A stretch of 64,000 bases of DNA from Sipunculus nudus. Lineage: Eukaryota; Annelida; Sipuncula; Golfingiida; Sipunculidae. The stretch's first letter is position 1. Every line of letters starts with the position of its first letter. This document shows, piece by piece, positions 35,078 through 50,000 of this stretch. The translations under genes and the position numbers were made by a program. Where the stretch lies: assembly GCA_026874595.1 (NCBI GenBank), contig CM049318.1, forward strand, positions 23,626,456-23,690,455, in the 5' to 3' direction. Under the pieces are notes generated by a model. That model saw nothing but the letters and a program-made list of their open reading frames with translations, did no database searches and had not been told where the DNA came from.

Positions 35078-38000
35078 CTCTGAAGAAAAACAACACTGTT
35101 AATTCATATAATATATATATATATATATATCCAGTATGTATTTTTATAATAAATTAATAAATGTTTACGTAGACATATATGCCTTGATATTCTTTGTTTG
35201 CTTCATGCTGAGACTTAGACCACCTGAGACTTAAGACCACCTGTGACTTAAGACCGCTTTTGGTGTGGCACATCAGGTGGTCTTAACTCTCAGGTTTTAC
35301 TGTATATTTATTAAGACCCCGCTTGACTAGCGGTGCCCTATAGTGATCATATGTGTCAGTCCATCCGTCATTCAGTACTTCTGTCCTTCCGTCAGTGACA
35401 CTTTCTTTTGCACGCGATAACTCAACAACAACATACTGCAGCTTTCCCAAACTCATAGGGATGATTGGTACCTATGAGGGCTCCAGACCTATTGAATGAC
35501 AGACCTGTTGGAATACAAATATGGCCGTCACAGCCCGATCGCTGATTTTCTTTCACGTGCAATAATTCAACAAAAACCTTCTGCAGCTTTCCCAAATTCA
35601 CAGGGATGATTGGTACCTATTAGGGCTCCAGACCTATTGAATATAAGACCTGTCTGAATTCCAATATGGCCTCCACAGCCAGATCACTGATTTTCTTTTG
35701 TGTGCGATAACTCAACGACAACCTCTTGCAGCTATCCCAAAATCACTGGGATGATTGGTACCTGTAAGGGCTCCAGACCTTTTGAATTACAGACCTGTTG
35801 GAATTTAATAGGACCGCCACTGCCCAATTGCTGATTTTCTTTCGTGCATTATAACTAAACAACAATATACTTCAGCTTTTCCAAATTTACAGTGATCAAT
35901 GGTCCCTATGAGGGCTCCAGACCTTTTGAATTACAGACTTGTTCAAAATCAAATATGGCTAACAGACTACATTCGGTGATTTTCTATTGCACACATTATT
36001 TCAGACATATCTTCTTTAATCCAGTATGATTTTTCCCCTCATGCATATTGATAAAAACCCGTTTCTGTTTGTGATATGTTTCAAATTTAACTAAATTTTC
36101 CACCCATATGTGGAACTAGTCCAGCACTAGCAGAAACATGGGGCCCTCTGAGGACCATTGTCCGACCACATCTAGTATATTTATATATTTATTTATATAT
36201 TTATATACTACAAGCACTTGTTACCTACCTGTTGTTATAAACACACTTTATGAACATAAATAAACATGCTGTAAGAATTAAGGTCTGCTACATCAGTACT
36301 GTAAATGACAGATACAATGTTAGAAAACAAATGAAAGAAAACATGTTTATAAATATAACCAGATGGTATGAGTTTCTACAAGTGCTTGTCATATAATTCT
36401 ATAGCATTGTCACCTGTGCAAGGTCTAGATTGTTCAAATGTCTGGGCAGTCAACATTGTAGGTTGTGTATTAAATGAGTCTGTGCATTGGACATCGGCGG
36501 CCCAGTCACTTCCTCCATCCATTTATAATATGAGCACTACACACAATTTACAGAATTATGGTAGCACTAAAATTAAGATTATTATAGTGAATTTCACTGA
36601 TACATACCCTTTCTCAAAAGGAGAGAGGTCCTGATGGTTTTCCATTGAAGTTATTTCATTTTCTTTACTTTTATACATAGGATAATCAGATCAGAACTGC
36701 TGTCTCAGAGCATGATCAGTGTTGACCTCCAAATACGTCAATATTTCTTTTGATCTCATAGTTTTAAAACATTGTTAACTGGTTTAAATGGATCTGCTGT
36801 GTGAAAATGTCCAAAGGGCCAAATTACTCTGATAATATAATATGTATAAATTTATTCACTAAAATATTAATTTTTCAGGACCTGGAGCAGCCTGACTGTT
36901 ATGAGACCAGTGATCTGCCAGAAGATGATCAGGCTCAGGCTTCAGTAAGGAAAATCTTAAATATCTCTGTTATAATTATTTTTTTTTTACATTTTGCATA
37001 AGTAATTGTTTACTTGGTAATGAATTTTTCCATTTTATACTGTATCATTATAAAATATAATTAAAGTGATCCACTTACCTCCTCTGAACAGTTAAGAATC
37101 TAATGTCAAAATGGCCAAAACAAGTTTGAAAGAAATGAAAAGTCTGTGATCTTTATATAATTACTCTGAAAATCTTCTGTTTGAATCTATTTATGTGTTT
37201 ACAGGAAGACCTGAACAGTGACAGTGTGGATATACTGAATGTATCTGCAGGAGAGGCATTCACCAGGTTCAAAGGAAAATCTGTAGACTCTACTTCTGCA
37301 GGTAGGCCTCTGATGAATATGTTTTCTGAAATGACTAAATAATAGGGCTGTAATGATGTATTATCTCATGTTATGATACATATTATGATACTTCTCTCAC
37401 AATACGATACATACAAGTGGTATCAGCTGTCAGATTCCAAGTCATGGCTCTTCTTTGATCAAGCTTGCCATGCCATTGCCCCCAGACTTCTGGAATTCTA
37501 AATAATGAAACAGCTAATTCAACAAATCTTTCCCATTTTACTAGCGACACCTGTGGGAGATATCTGACATACATGATATAGGGTTAGTTGCATACACGTG
37601 CACGGCAGTCCACAGCAAATACGTTTGTGTTTTTTTTTTTTGCCCTGTTGCAGTGACATTAACTTGTAGCGTCCTTGCATTGAGAACCATGAGAACCTGA
37701 ACGAAACACAGTTCAGCTCTGAAAAGTTACATGTTTTGAACATATTTTTATATCTAACAATCCATGCCATATACGTCAACAAAATAATGATATTAATTCC
37801 ATTATTTTTGGTCATAATACAAAAATATGTAGCTATCCAGCTATACTATAGTTGCATTCTGCTTAGTGTTTATTAATATTATACACCTGAATATTTGATA
37901 TCATCCTCTCACCTGTTTGTTTACATGCGGAGGTCAGATGAACTGAACCCTGAAGACCGGATACCTGCTCAAGCATGTGCATGCTCGTGAAAAAGGTCTA

Positions 38001-41000
38001 TTGGTTTGATTGTGCAACAACAACCTGATCTGTTGCCAATGCATGATTTCTGGCCAACCATGGCTGCTGACTATTATTCATAAATGTTAGATGTCACCAG
38101 TAAAATGTCAGATTTCACAAATTGTCAACATATTGATTTGGGGAGATCAGAAGATAACAATACAATATTTCCACCATGTATTGTGGTATATCAGTGTGCT
38201 GTCCAGTAAATTGTTACAGCCTTACCAGATACAGATTGGTCAGTATGGATATATTACCTGCCAGTTCACCATTACTCTTCAAGAAGTAAAGTACACAGAA
38301 AGTTCTCATATTTACAGTGTTAATATTATATCAGTTTGTCATGCCTGCTTTGTATAGTAACATTTCATATCGACTTGTTATATAGCTGTTTATCTTCATT
38401 GTACATAATTCTTTGTTTCTTCTCAGATTTTTCTGACAGAATCAAGAGGAACAGGATGGGGGGCTATGACGTTCCGAGGACAGAGTATGAAATTGTAGGT
38501 ATTGTTATTTTACTTTATAGAGATTGACCAATCCACTGTTAAAAGTAACCTTTATAACATTAACATAATAACACAGCATTATAAATGAGAATATGTATTA
38601 CAATGATGAGTACTTCATAAACAATTTCTTTATTTGTTATATATTAATTTGATATAACAGGTGAATATTGTACTTCACTGAAAAAGTCTGCTTTCCTTTT
38701 TGTTTTGATTCATTGTAGATACCTTATAGTTAACAACCTGACTAAATGCTTTTGGAGACAAGACCATAAACTTTAAAGCCCATGAAGTTTTTAAATTCAC
38801 ACTTTTTTAGTTATTAAATGCTTGCAGTTCATGGCATATTACTTGTGATCAAGACATTGGAATAGGTTACACTAAATAAAGATCTTCAGCTAAGTTGTTC
38901 ACCAAGGTCATTAATATTGAGATATGAAACATTATTCATATGTAAATGATGTTTTGGAAACTATTGGTCCTCATTCACAGTGCAATGATGAATTATTTAT
39001 GTATCTCTTGAATTTTATGATTGGTTTATTTTGTATATATTTGCACTTATTTGGTCATCAGGTGACTTGGACATGATGCTGCTAAGCAGTTTTACTGTGT
39101 TTTATAATTGCTATGCTTTCCATGAAACATTTCAGCTTGGAGATGGCAGCCAAGTGACAGAAACCCCTGAACAAAAGTACCAAAGACTACAGCATGAGAT
39201 ACGACAGCTGGCCGACCAGCTGAGTCAGGTCAAGGTGAGTCAGCTGTTTGTTTATTAACACTATGTATGAAATCTCTGTATAATGTTAAATATATTAACA
39301 AACCTGAAGTATTTTCAGAATGATCAGTTAATTTTCAGAATTGATAAATTATTATGTTATAAATTTAATATGATAACATAATAAAGCTTGTGATCTGTGT
39401 GTGTTTGTGTATAGATGAAGGTTATTGTTGCCTTTTCATAAACTGTACCTGTTTCACAGGTTTTAAGGACTGCACCACAAGGCTAGTGTGGTGCGTGGAA
39501 GGAACCATGAAAAATTAAAAGCTCATGCAAAAGGTCACAAAATTAGTCTATGAAAAAGGCATCATTCTCATCTATCAACCCTCAGAAAAGACAGCTCTAA
39601 CCATATGCATGTAACATACAGTCATATTTATTGAATCTATATGTGAACTTTTTTTTATGGTAATAGTATTGATTTTTTTTATTGGAGAGACACAACTTAT
39701 ATACAAATACAAATACAGACATACATGAAAGCAGATACAAATACATTCCATACATATACAATAACATAGAAGGACATACCAAAATCATGTACATTTCTAT
39801 ATCACATGTTTGATGTTTCACTCATTGATGTATATTTTGAATGTAGTTGCAGTATTAATTGTATCCCCAGACAAAGTCGGGGGATACTATGTTTTCATAC
39901 CGGTCCCGCCGCCGCCGCCGCCGCCGCATATAAATCTTGTTGGCGCGATAACCCAAAAAATATTTCACGGAACTTTACCAAACTTGGTATATGTATAGAT
40001 ATGGGTAAGAGGACGACGCCTATTTAAAATGAGGTCATGACCTATACTAGGAGAGTGTCCTTGACCTTGAATAGGTCCAATTTTGGGGAAAATCACACAA
40101 ATTCTTTAATATCTCAAGAAATCTTGCATGGATTTATCCCAAAATCAAGTTGATGGAAGATCATGGATAGGGTTGTCATGTTCCAGAAACTGGTGGCGCC
40201 ACCTATTATTCTTTACTTGTTTTCATGCCGTTTAATAACCCCAAAATTGCCACCTTACAGTACTGTGAGCATTATAAGTCAAAAACTAATGGACAGATTT
40301 CTTTTATATTATGCATATACATAGGTCTGGGTTATTGGATGATGTTTATTTAAATTGGGGTCATGACCTTTCCTGTGATAGTGGCCTTGACCTTGAATAT
40401 TGCCATATATGGTGAAAATCACACACCTCTTATGATATCTCCAGTGTTGATAGCCATATGGATTTCAAACATGACTTCTGTATGGCCCACTACTAAAGTA
40501 AGAACCCTATAGGTTCTAGGGTCATGAGGTCAAAGGTCAAGGTCACAGGACACATCTTTAAAAAGATGTGGATGCATTTTAAGCCAAACTTTCATCCCAG
40601 GTCTTCCATCTTGAATATATAGCTCACTTGCCAATAGTGGATAATCCATAAAAATTTTGGGGTCACAAGGTCAAAGGTCAAGGCCACAGGAGCTATCTGT
40701 CCAAAAATTAGTTTCTGGATGATAATTCCTTCTTTTATTGATGTATGGATTTCAAACTTGACTTGTATTTGACCCATTGGAAAAGCAAGACCTGAATTGA
40801 TTTAGGGGTCATGAGGTCAAAGGTCAAGGTCACAGGAAACCTCTTTAAAAAGGTTGTGGATGCAATTTCAGCCAATTAATTCATCTCAGATGGTTCATCT
40901 TGCACATATAGTTCACCTGCTAAGAGTGGAAGACCCCTATTAATTTTGAGGTCACAAGGTCAAAGGTGAAGGTCACAGGAGCCATCTGTCCAAAAATTAG

Positions 41001-44000
41001 TTTCTGGATGATAATTCCTGCTTTTATCGATGTATTGATTTCAAACTTGACTTGTATATGACACATTGGAAAAGCAAGACCTGAATTGATTTTGGGGTCA
41101 TGAGGTCAAAGGTCAAGGTCACAGGACACATCTTTAAAAAGATGTGGATGCATTTTCAGCCAAACATTTCATCTCAGATCTTTCATCTTGCACATATAGT
41201 TCACCTGCCAAGAGAGGAAGAACCCTATCAATTTTGAGGTCACAAGGTCAAAGGTGAAGGTCACAGGAGCCATCTGTCCAAAAATTAGTTTCTGGATGAT
41301 AATTCCTTCTTTTATTGATGTATGGATTTCAAACTTGACTTGTATTTGACCCATTAGAAAAGGAAGACCCGAATTGATTTTGGGGTCATGAGGTCAAAGG
41401 TCAAGGTCACAGGACACATCTTTATAAAGATTGTGGATGCATTTTCAGCCAAACAATTCATCTCAGATCTTTCATCTTGCACATATAGTTCACCTGCCAA
41501 GAATGAAAAACCCCTATCAATTTTGAGGTCACAAGGTCAAAGGTGAAGGTCACAGGAGCCATCTGTCCAAAAATTAGTTTCTGGATGATAATTCCTGCTT
41601 TTATTGATGTATGGTTTTCAAACTTGACTTGTATATGTCCCATTGGAAAAGCAAGACCAAAAAATGATTTTGGGGTCATGAGGTCAAAGGTCAAGGTCAC
41701 AGGACACATCTTTAAAAAGATGTGGATGCATTTTCAGCCAAACATTTCATCTCAGATCTTCCATCTTGCACATATAGTTCTCCTGACAAGAGAGGAAGAA
41801 AACTATCAATTTAAGGTCACAAGGTCAAAGGTGAAGGTCACAGGAGCCACCTGTTAAAAAATTAGTTTCTGGATGATCATTCCTGCTTTATTGATGTATA
41901 GATTTCAAACTTGACTTGCATATGTCCCATTGGAAAAGCAAGACCCAAATTGATTTTGGGGTCATGAGGTCAAAGGTCAAGGTCACAGGACACATCTTTA
42001 AAAAGATCAAGGTCACAGGACCAACATCTTCAACAAGATTATGGATTGTTGGATGGAAGAAACAATAAATATGCCAAGTGTCAGTATATGCTGCTAAAAA
42101 TGGGGGTCTGTTCTTAAAGGGGGGGGGGCCTACTATGTCTGGGGATACTCTGGCACCTGCGGTGCCAAGAAATGTCTAGTTGAAAATGATATAGATATGT
42201 AAAAAAGAGTTCTAGGAAACAAACAGGAAAAGGGAATAAACTTATTTTTTAGTCCTTTTTAATTTTAAAAATTTTATGAATATTGTCCCATTTTTCTCTA
42301 TGACTCTTGATTTAACTACATTTTGTTGCAATATTCCTTTCACTGTTATGAATTTGCTTTACATTTATTACGAGACTATTAAAAGTTGGCATTGTTTTGT
42401 TGCATTTTCAATTATATATATAAATTTCTTTGTTAACGGAAGTAACATATCAATTAGACTATTTTTTGCTGTATTAAATTAAAACAGATTTTTTGAGTAA
42501 ACATCTCACCATTTATCCCATTATGTAGAGTTGATCAGTTTGTGAACTTTATCTCCGTAGTTTTATCTGTTTACATTAAGACAATGAGGCTGTTTAACTT
42601 AAAGTATTGATAGCTCCCCTGTTTATTTGATGTTTTCTAAATAAATAATGTATTTTCTTGACCTTGTAATTGATACCTGTTGTACACTTAATTATCAGCA
42701 TATGTGAACTATATATTATATATTATATATGATATATGTATATTATTATTATATTATTTATAACTTAATATGGTTGTTTCATTTTGGCCACAGGAGAATG
42801 TGAAGGCTGATGCTGACACCCAGAAGTTGTCACCGGTTGCCATGGCGAAACAAGTGGAGTACCTCCAGCATCAATTAACTGACCTTCACATTGACAAGCT
42901 GCTTGGCACACAGGGTGGCCTTGACCTTGCTGATCCACAAGGGGCTCTCCACAAGTGAGTGAATCCATAGCTATGATAACAATTTTAAGGGAATTTAGTA
43001 TTGATTCTATTATTTATCCCTCCACAGAAAAAAGTCAGTGCCTTGAATTTGAAAAAAAAAATACTCATAGGTACAGTTGTAAAAGCTATGAATTACACCA
43101 GGACCCGCCGTGAAGTGACACCGGGATGAGTGGACACATTCAATGTACGGACTCTTAGCCATTGTCCCAACCCATTTCCCATTAAAATTGACCTATCATT
43201 AGCGGACACCTGCGAAACGTGGACAGGGACAGTCTTGTGTAGTCAAAAATCCTGTCATGAATGGACACCTGAGTCAGATATATTAGCAGCCACCAGTTAC
43301 GCTACGGGAGTGTCCCAGCTCAGCAGCTCTGTGGAATGCTTAGTGCTCGCCGTGAACGACACGTATTAAGATTCATTCATAGATCTCATGTAAATCGCGG
43401 GAATTCCATATAACATGACTGACCCGACCAATAAGCATCAACATTGGTTGGCCCAAGTCTTTTCACATCGTTTGAACATGGCGAACAAATGATAAGCACC
43501 GGCAAACTTAGGTCACTATTTCGATTCTGCAAATATAACAACTATAGCATTTGATAATTATAACTATAAGGCCAAAAAAAATTAAAGGTATGGTTCTCAG
43601 GCACCGCCCGCGTCAATTTTTACCCCCCGCATCAACAATTTTTATTTTGATTTTTATCTTTCAGGAAGATAAATATTACAATTTATGTAATGCTTTTCCC
43701 TGTTTAGCAAAAAAAAATTGTTATTTTCATACTTTTCCCTGATCATATGACATTTTTATCGAGACACTCAAAAAAAGGTCAAAAATAAAATACCGCCCGC
43801 CCGCACTGATTTCTGAAAAAAAGTGCCTGAGAACCATACCTTATTTTTTTTTTGGCCTAACTATTGCAAAAGACATCAAAATGATGATTAACAATAACAA
43901 TTTAGCCTTTGCAATAATTCAGATATGATTATGGGCCCACCTGCAGGTGATAGAAGCCGAATGCCCCCGTACTCTATAAAATACCCTGGTGTTTCTGCCA

Positions 44001-47000
44001 TATTGAATGTCCGCCTCATTTGAGGCCCAGTCATGACAATGTAAATCTGAAAAAATCATCACTGAATTTGAGACATCTGGTCATAATCTCAATGTCAAGA
44101 TAAAATACGCATGTTGAAAATGATGTCCGTCCCAATATTGAGTTTGAATTTGATGTATTTGAATCAATTTCAGCGGATGAAATCACCGTACATAGTACAA
44201 ATTTGATTGCGAGTGGCAGCTGCCGAAGGCCACCGAACGCTTCCGATCACCCTAGTGTTTCCGCCATATTGAATGCCCGCCTGATGTTAAGCCCAGTCAG
44301 GGCAATGTGAATCTGCAAAATCAGAGCTAAAATTGAGGCATCAGTTCATAATTTTATCAGTTCAGAACTGTACAAAGGGACATTCAGAGACTGAACTCTT
44401 TTATACAAACATAAATATACTCTTCAGCGCCGCCAAAATAATGTTGCAAAAATTTAATTGTTCATTAAAAATTTAAATGAATGTAATCTCTGACACAATT
44501 GATGACACCCTTATCTTTTGTTCCAAATATTCTACTGTCATGTAAGTTTTGCTATACCAGAGGTTTGCTGGATGACTTTTATTCATATTTATTTATTTAT
44601 TCAGAAATAATATATAATTAAGAAATATTATAAATATTATATTTTATTATATGAAAATTTTTTTTTAAAGGTTTTTAGTAGATAGTAACTATATCTATGA
44701 AATTATACTCATGATCTCCATTTCTTCAATTTTGTATTTATAAATGAACCAGCTCATAAAGACTTTTAATCATGACATCAAAGAATCTGCTTTCTTGTGT
44801 TAGATGTCCATATAAATATTTTTTTCATATATTATTGATATAAAACATTTTATTTTATATACTTATAAGTATGTAAATCTTTTGTTTAAATTGTTGAATG
44901 AATCTCCATTCAGTAATCATTATCCCTGCCTGCATCTGTCCCTACCTCTCATGAAGGGAGACCTGCAATGAAGGGACACTTAGGTGATATCCCACAGGTG
45001 TCCCCTCATGACAGGTTCTGCTGTATTCATAATAAAAAGTAAATCAGTTGGGTCAAATATTCACATTGCAGTTTGTACTTTTTACCATTTATCGGTTTGG
45101 TCAAATATTCACTTTGCAGTTTGTACTTTTTACCATTGTGTGATATTCTTCATATTTTGAATTGGTGAAAATGTCTGATCACTAACTGTAACCAGGTATT
45201 GCGAATTAAAGAGATGTTTATATTTTGCCCTATTATGTTAAGGACAGATAATTGTTTAAATCATATTATAATGTAATTCATTACCTTCAACTGTTGACTA
45301 GGCGTCTTCTGACAGAGATTGAGGCCTACAAGGGCCCTAAAGAGGAAAAATCTCCAGAACCAGCAAAAGCACCCACAGCTGCTGCTGGGGACAGTATGAC
45401 ATACCAGCTGTACTACAGACCAGAACAGGCAAAGTTCAGTAACAATGCCAAGGTATGTATTCCACTAAAGATATAACAACATTACAGAGACATATACTAT
45501 CAAATATATTCTTTGTATGTATAAAATACAAGTGTGAGGAGAACAAGTCTCCTGAAATGTATCTTTTCTTATATGTTTCTCATTAAAAAAAGTCAGTGTA
45601 AAATAAAGACACATTTTGGTGCCCAGATAATCATGCCAGAATGTTGTTTGGGTAGCTCAAGTTAGTGATTCTTTTTTAAAGTTAACTGTCTTTGGAAACT
45701 ATAAAACAGTACATGCTTACAATTCAGTTTTGACAGCGAACATATTTGATTAACAACTAGCCCACAGCTGCCAGTATTATCATTACAGAAGGATTATATT
45801 TTCTTTTACTGGCCGTGCTATCTTTTTCATAAATATATATTATATCTATAAAAAAAGCCTTGGTTTACAAGAAAAAAGGAGAAGAAAATGGAAATCAGAT
45901 TGGGAGGGGATATAATTGTACCTCCTGTTCTCACACTACATGCCTGAACAACAAGAGACTCAGTTATTCTGAATCTAACAGTTTGCATTCCTAACCTTCA
46001 GTTTGACCAAGATTGAAGAGGGCTTATACCACATACAGCCGCATCATGGCTGTGTTTAGGTGTTAGATATTTAAATCAAAGGAAGTGAGATGTTTCAGAG
46101 AAATCTGATTGAAAAACTTTTATAGACGAAATGTTTTTTTTTTAATGTTTATGCAATATTGATGAAACATATCAAATATTTATTCTGTGTAATCATTACA
46201 CTTGGTTTTTATTGTGTTTGTATTGTCACAGACACCTTATTCTGTATGAGTATTCCTATCTTATTTTGTCTTTTAATGTTTATACTTTATTTAAATTGTA
46301 CTTTTATTATAACAGATGGCAGACCTTGAACAAAGATTAGAAAGACTAGAGGCCGTTATCGGACAAAACCCTGAAAAATTGGTAAGATGCTGCCAGTGCA
46401 GATAAAGTGAATTTGTATAAAAGTTGATATTTAAAATGTTTTAACAATAACCGAGCAGTTTCAGTCATAGTTTCTTTGAATATAGATGGTTATATCCATT
46501 TTTAGAGGATTTATGTGGTATATTATGTATGAGAAAACTAAAATCCAGTGATCTTAATTTATCATGTTTCACACTTATTGTTTGATTAGTGTTCCAGTTA
46601 AAAAATTCCCTTGAATCTGTAATTAATTAAAAATATAAGGCATAATAATAAATAACAGATGACACAAGTCCATTTGTACTCTGCATTTTATAATATTCTG
46701 TGTACTTTGATGTGTGATAAATTAATCTTTTCATGTTAAATTAAATGAGAACAAAAATGTTATCATTTATTAAATCTGACCCCTTTTACCTTGCAGTCAA
46801 TGCTGACATCAGAGACCAGCAACAAAAGTTTAATTGTAAGTAGTCCTGATGCATGCCTTACATTTTTTACATTAAGGTTATCTGAAATACCTTGATCCAT
46901 AAAGATTCACAAATTTCAAACCAAGACTGTTTAGAAAGGATATTCAGAGTCTTGTGGTATTTTAGGGGTACTTATCGTGACCAGAAAGTGATTATCGTTA

Positions 47001-50000
47001 TCTTTTATAAATATTATAAATAAAAATATTAAACATGTTCTAATGCATATTCCAACAAAGAGGTTAATTACCCCTTATGGAGATGAGCACTTTTGATTTT
47101 TAATATCAGTTCTTAATAAACATCAAACATATATGGTACTCAACTATTCACATATCAGACAGATATGGGGACTCTGGCCTTTGCAAAATGCCCACTGTCC
47201 TGCTCTCTATAACCAATTCAAACAGTATGTAAAACTCGTGAATATAGAACTTTTTAAAGCCATGCTTTTCATTATTCAGGGAGCTGTTGCCTGCTTGAAC
47301 AGCAAGTTGACTCTCCTTGACCCAAATCAGTTGGATCAGGTGGAAGGCCGTCTTCTGGCTCTGAACCAGAAACTGAACCAGGTCACGGAGAAGAAGGAAC
47401 AGGTGGAGGATGCAGACAAACAGAACAAGGTCAGCAGTAATAGTAACACAAAACTTATGTGTCCTTAAAAATCATTATACATCAAATTAAGAATTTTAAT
47501 TTGTAAAAAGGTTAAAAAATGACAAATTCATGAAAAAGTCATGAATTTCTCTTTACTGCCTCTTATAAGCATCTTTTCGTATATTCCTCATTTTATTGTA
47601 AAGTAAAATTAAATTGCACAAGCCATACTGTTACAAGATGAACCTTCTTTTGAAGAGGTAAATAACAGTCAGTAATTATAAATAATGAGAATCTATAGCA
47701 AAAACTTACTAAGAAGTCTTTGCTTCTTGTTTGTCTCTCTTGATGTCACACAATTCAGGAAAAGTACCTTTAAAAGGACCCTGTAATTATAAGAGTTTTT
47801 AGTAAATGAGCTCTGTGATAAAGCATGTTACAATATTGGAAGGCAGTACATGTAATCTTTTGGAGCCTATTGCTGAAATGAAGGTAATTGATAATTAGTA
47901 TATGTAATCTTTAGGAGCCTGCTGCTGAAATGATGGTAATTGATAAATTATTCAGGATGTTGATACATTTATGCACAGTTTTTGCATACATTTTCTTACT
48001 AGATAGCAGAGCTGTACTCTTTAGTCAAGAAGTGGGATACAATGGCTGACACGCTGCCGATGGTCGTTGATCGACTGGCAGCTCTCAAAGACCTACATGA
48101 ACAAGGTAAAAGGATTAACTGACCCACATCATGATGAACACGCAGATGGTCCACAAAATTCTTTGTGGGTTTCTCTACCTTACAAGACAGAGAGTGACTT
48201 AAATAGTATCTTTCACAAATAATAAGAATCAAGACTATATGCAAGAAGAAACAAGTGTAGGAGAGGTTTTCATTTCAAAATAACCTTTCTGGCTATGCTT
48301 TTTAAAATGTTTTAATGTCTTTTCTCTTATATTATTTCCTTTGATATTTTATATGTGGTAATTATAATATTAAAGAACTGTGTATGTGCCATAAGTTATC
48401 TAATGTACTTGGCACTCTCTCCTTAAACATGTGGAAACATCAGGAGCACTTAGTCAAATTTCAAGATAACCATGACTGTGAATAACAATAACATTTACAA
48501 TTCCAGCATTAAAAATATATTTAAAATTGAAATCCTTCAAATGGATTTACACTGTATCACCAAGACTGTTGTGTATCTTGCAGCTTTACAGTTCAGCCAG
48601 GCCTTGTCACATCTTGACACAGCCCAACAGGTAGTGCAGGTGCATCTGGAGTCTCATAAGGACCTGCTTAAAGAGGTAAAGGTCTCATAATGTCAGACAC
48701 TGTCCCTGGTGCTTACACTGTTATGTAAATCTCAATCATTCATTTTCCTATGGTGTCCACTAAATATTCACATAATCATAAGAAACTTTGAAATTTGTAA
48801 CATTGAGATCCCCAACCACAGAGATCAGTCTTGACAAAGTGCAGTTAAGTGTAGTGTAGATAATTTTCGACTTTTAAACAGATTAAAATTTGTGGATGTG
48901 TTGTGACCTGTCATTATGAGGCAGTGTCGCAGGTAATCAAACACTATGCAATAGCCATGTTCTCATACATGTAATGTGCATAGCTGGTGAACAATGGCAG
49001 GAAACTATAGCACATTACAGGTTACCCTATTCGGCAGTATGCTTTATTTTTCTTTGCTTTATCATAGTTATGGAAATCAATGTTTTTAAAGAAAAAACAT
49101 TTATTGTGTGTGGCTGACTTTAATGATCAGTAGTTTGTGTTGAAGTTTTATAATTTAGTGCCCAGAACTCATCCAGTGCCACACAGAAAATTATATCTTC
49201 ATGCCCTAGTGGTATAACAGTTGTAAAGCGACTGAATAAAATGTGGTCTACAATGCCTAAAATGTCATACAGAGTTGGCCATTATTTTCCCAAAGATGAC
49301 ACATCATGTCACAGGCCACAGCCTATCCTTGATCTTAATATTAATGAGGTCATATGAAGTCATGGGGTCCTTTTTTGAACCCTATGTGTGTATATAACCA
49401 GTCCATCTACACCCCATCTACCCCTCCATGGTTCTCCTAGTTCTCATCTATTTATTATGCAGCTGTAAGTTTCCTTACCTAAAGTAATGTAAGTACCAAA
49501 GTGGTTAAGTATGTACACATAGAGAGAACATGTCAAAGTATAAGGTACAGTAGAACGTCGAATATCAGAAAGCCTTGGGGGACAAGCTTTTTGTTCGGAT
49601 GAACGATCGTTCAGATGAACGATTTCACATTAAATTTGTCTGGGAATCATGATGATTATGGCAGAGTTTGGGACATTACCGGTTACTGACGGACCTAAAT
49701 TGATTTAGCTAACCCATGATAAACGTGTCACAATATATGGAAACATTTTCAATCTATTTAATTTATGTATCAAACAGAAAAACATTATTATATATAATAC
49801 ATGTAATATAATAATTTGTGAACAGCCCTGCGCTTGAAACAATCTATATCATACCCATGTCAAGTCTTGCAAGGATCGACAGCTTGTCATCAACTGACAG
49901 GACATGGCGCTTGTGCTTATGTGACTCCATTGACGAGTAAGTGTCAACAGTATGCAAAATTTCACGTGGAGAATAATCAAGATGAGCGTTTTCCTGTTGG

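Noticed and set aside
39806-40027. Plus-strand frames with poly-Ala or poly-Pro
   Set aside because: Product of the (CCG)n run in the Helentron-like element.
41543-41857. 104-codon frame in DCTN2 intron 5
   Set aside because: Lies in the 288-bp core of the Helentron-like element and repeats with it.
47133-47279. Upstream extension of the frame into DCTN2 exon 10
   Set aside because: A clear ATTCAG acceptor at 47274-47279 and matching phase show the exon starts at 47280.
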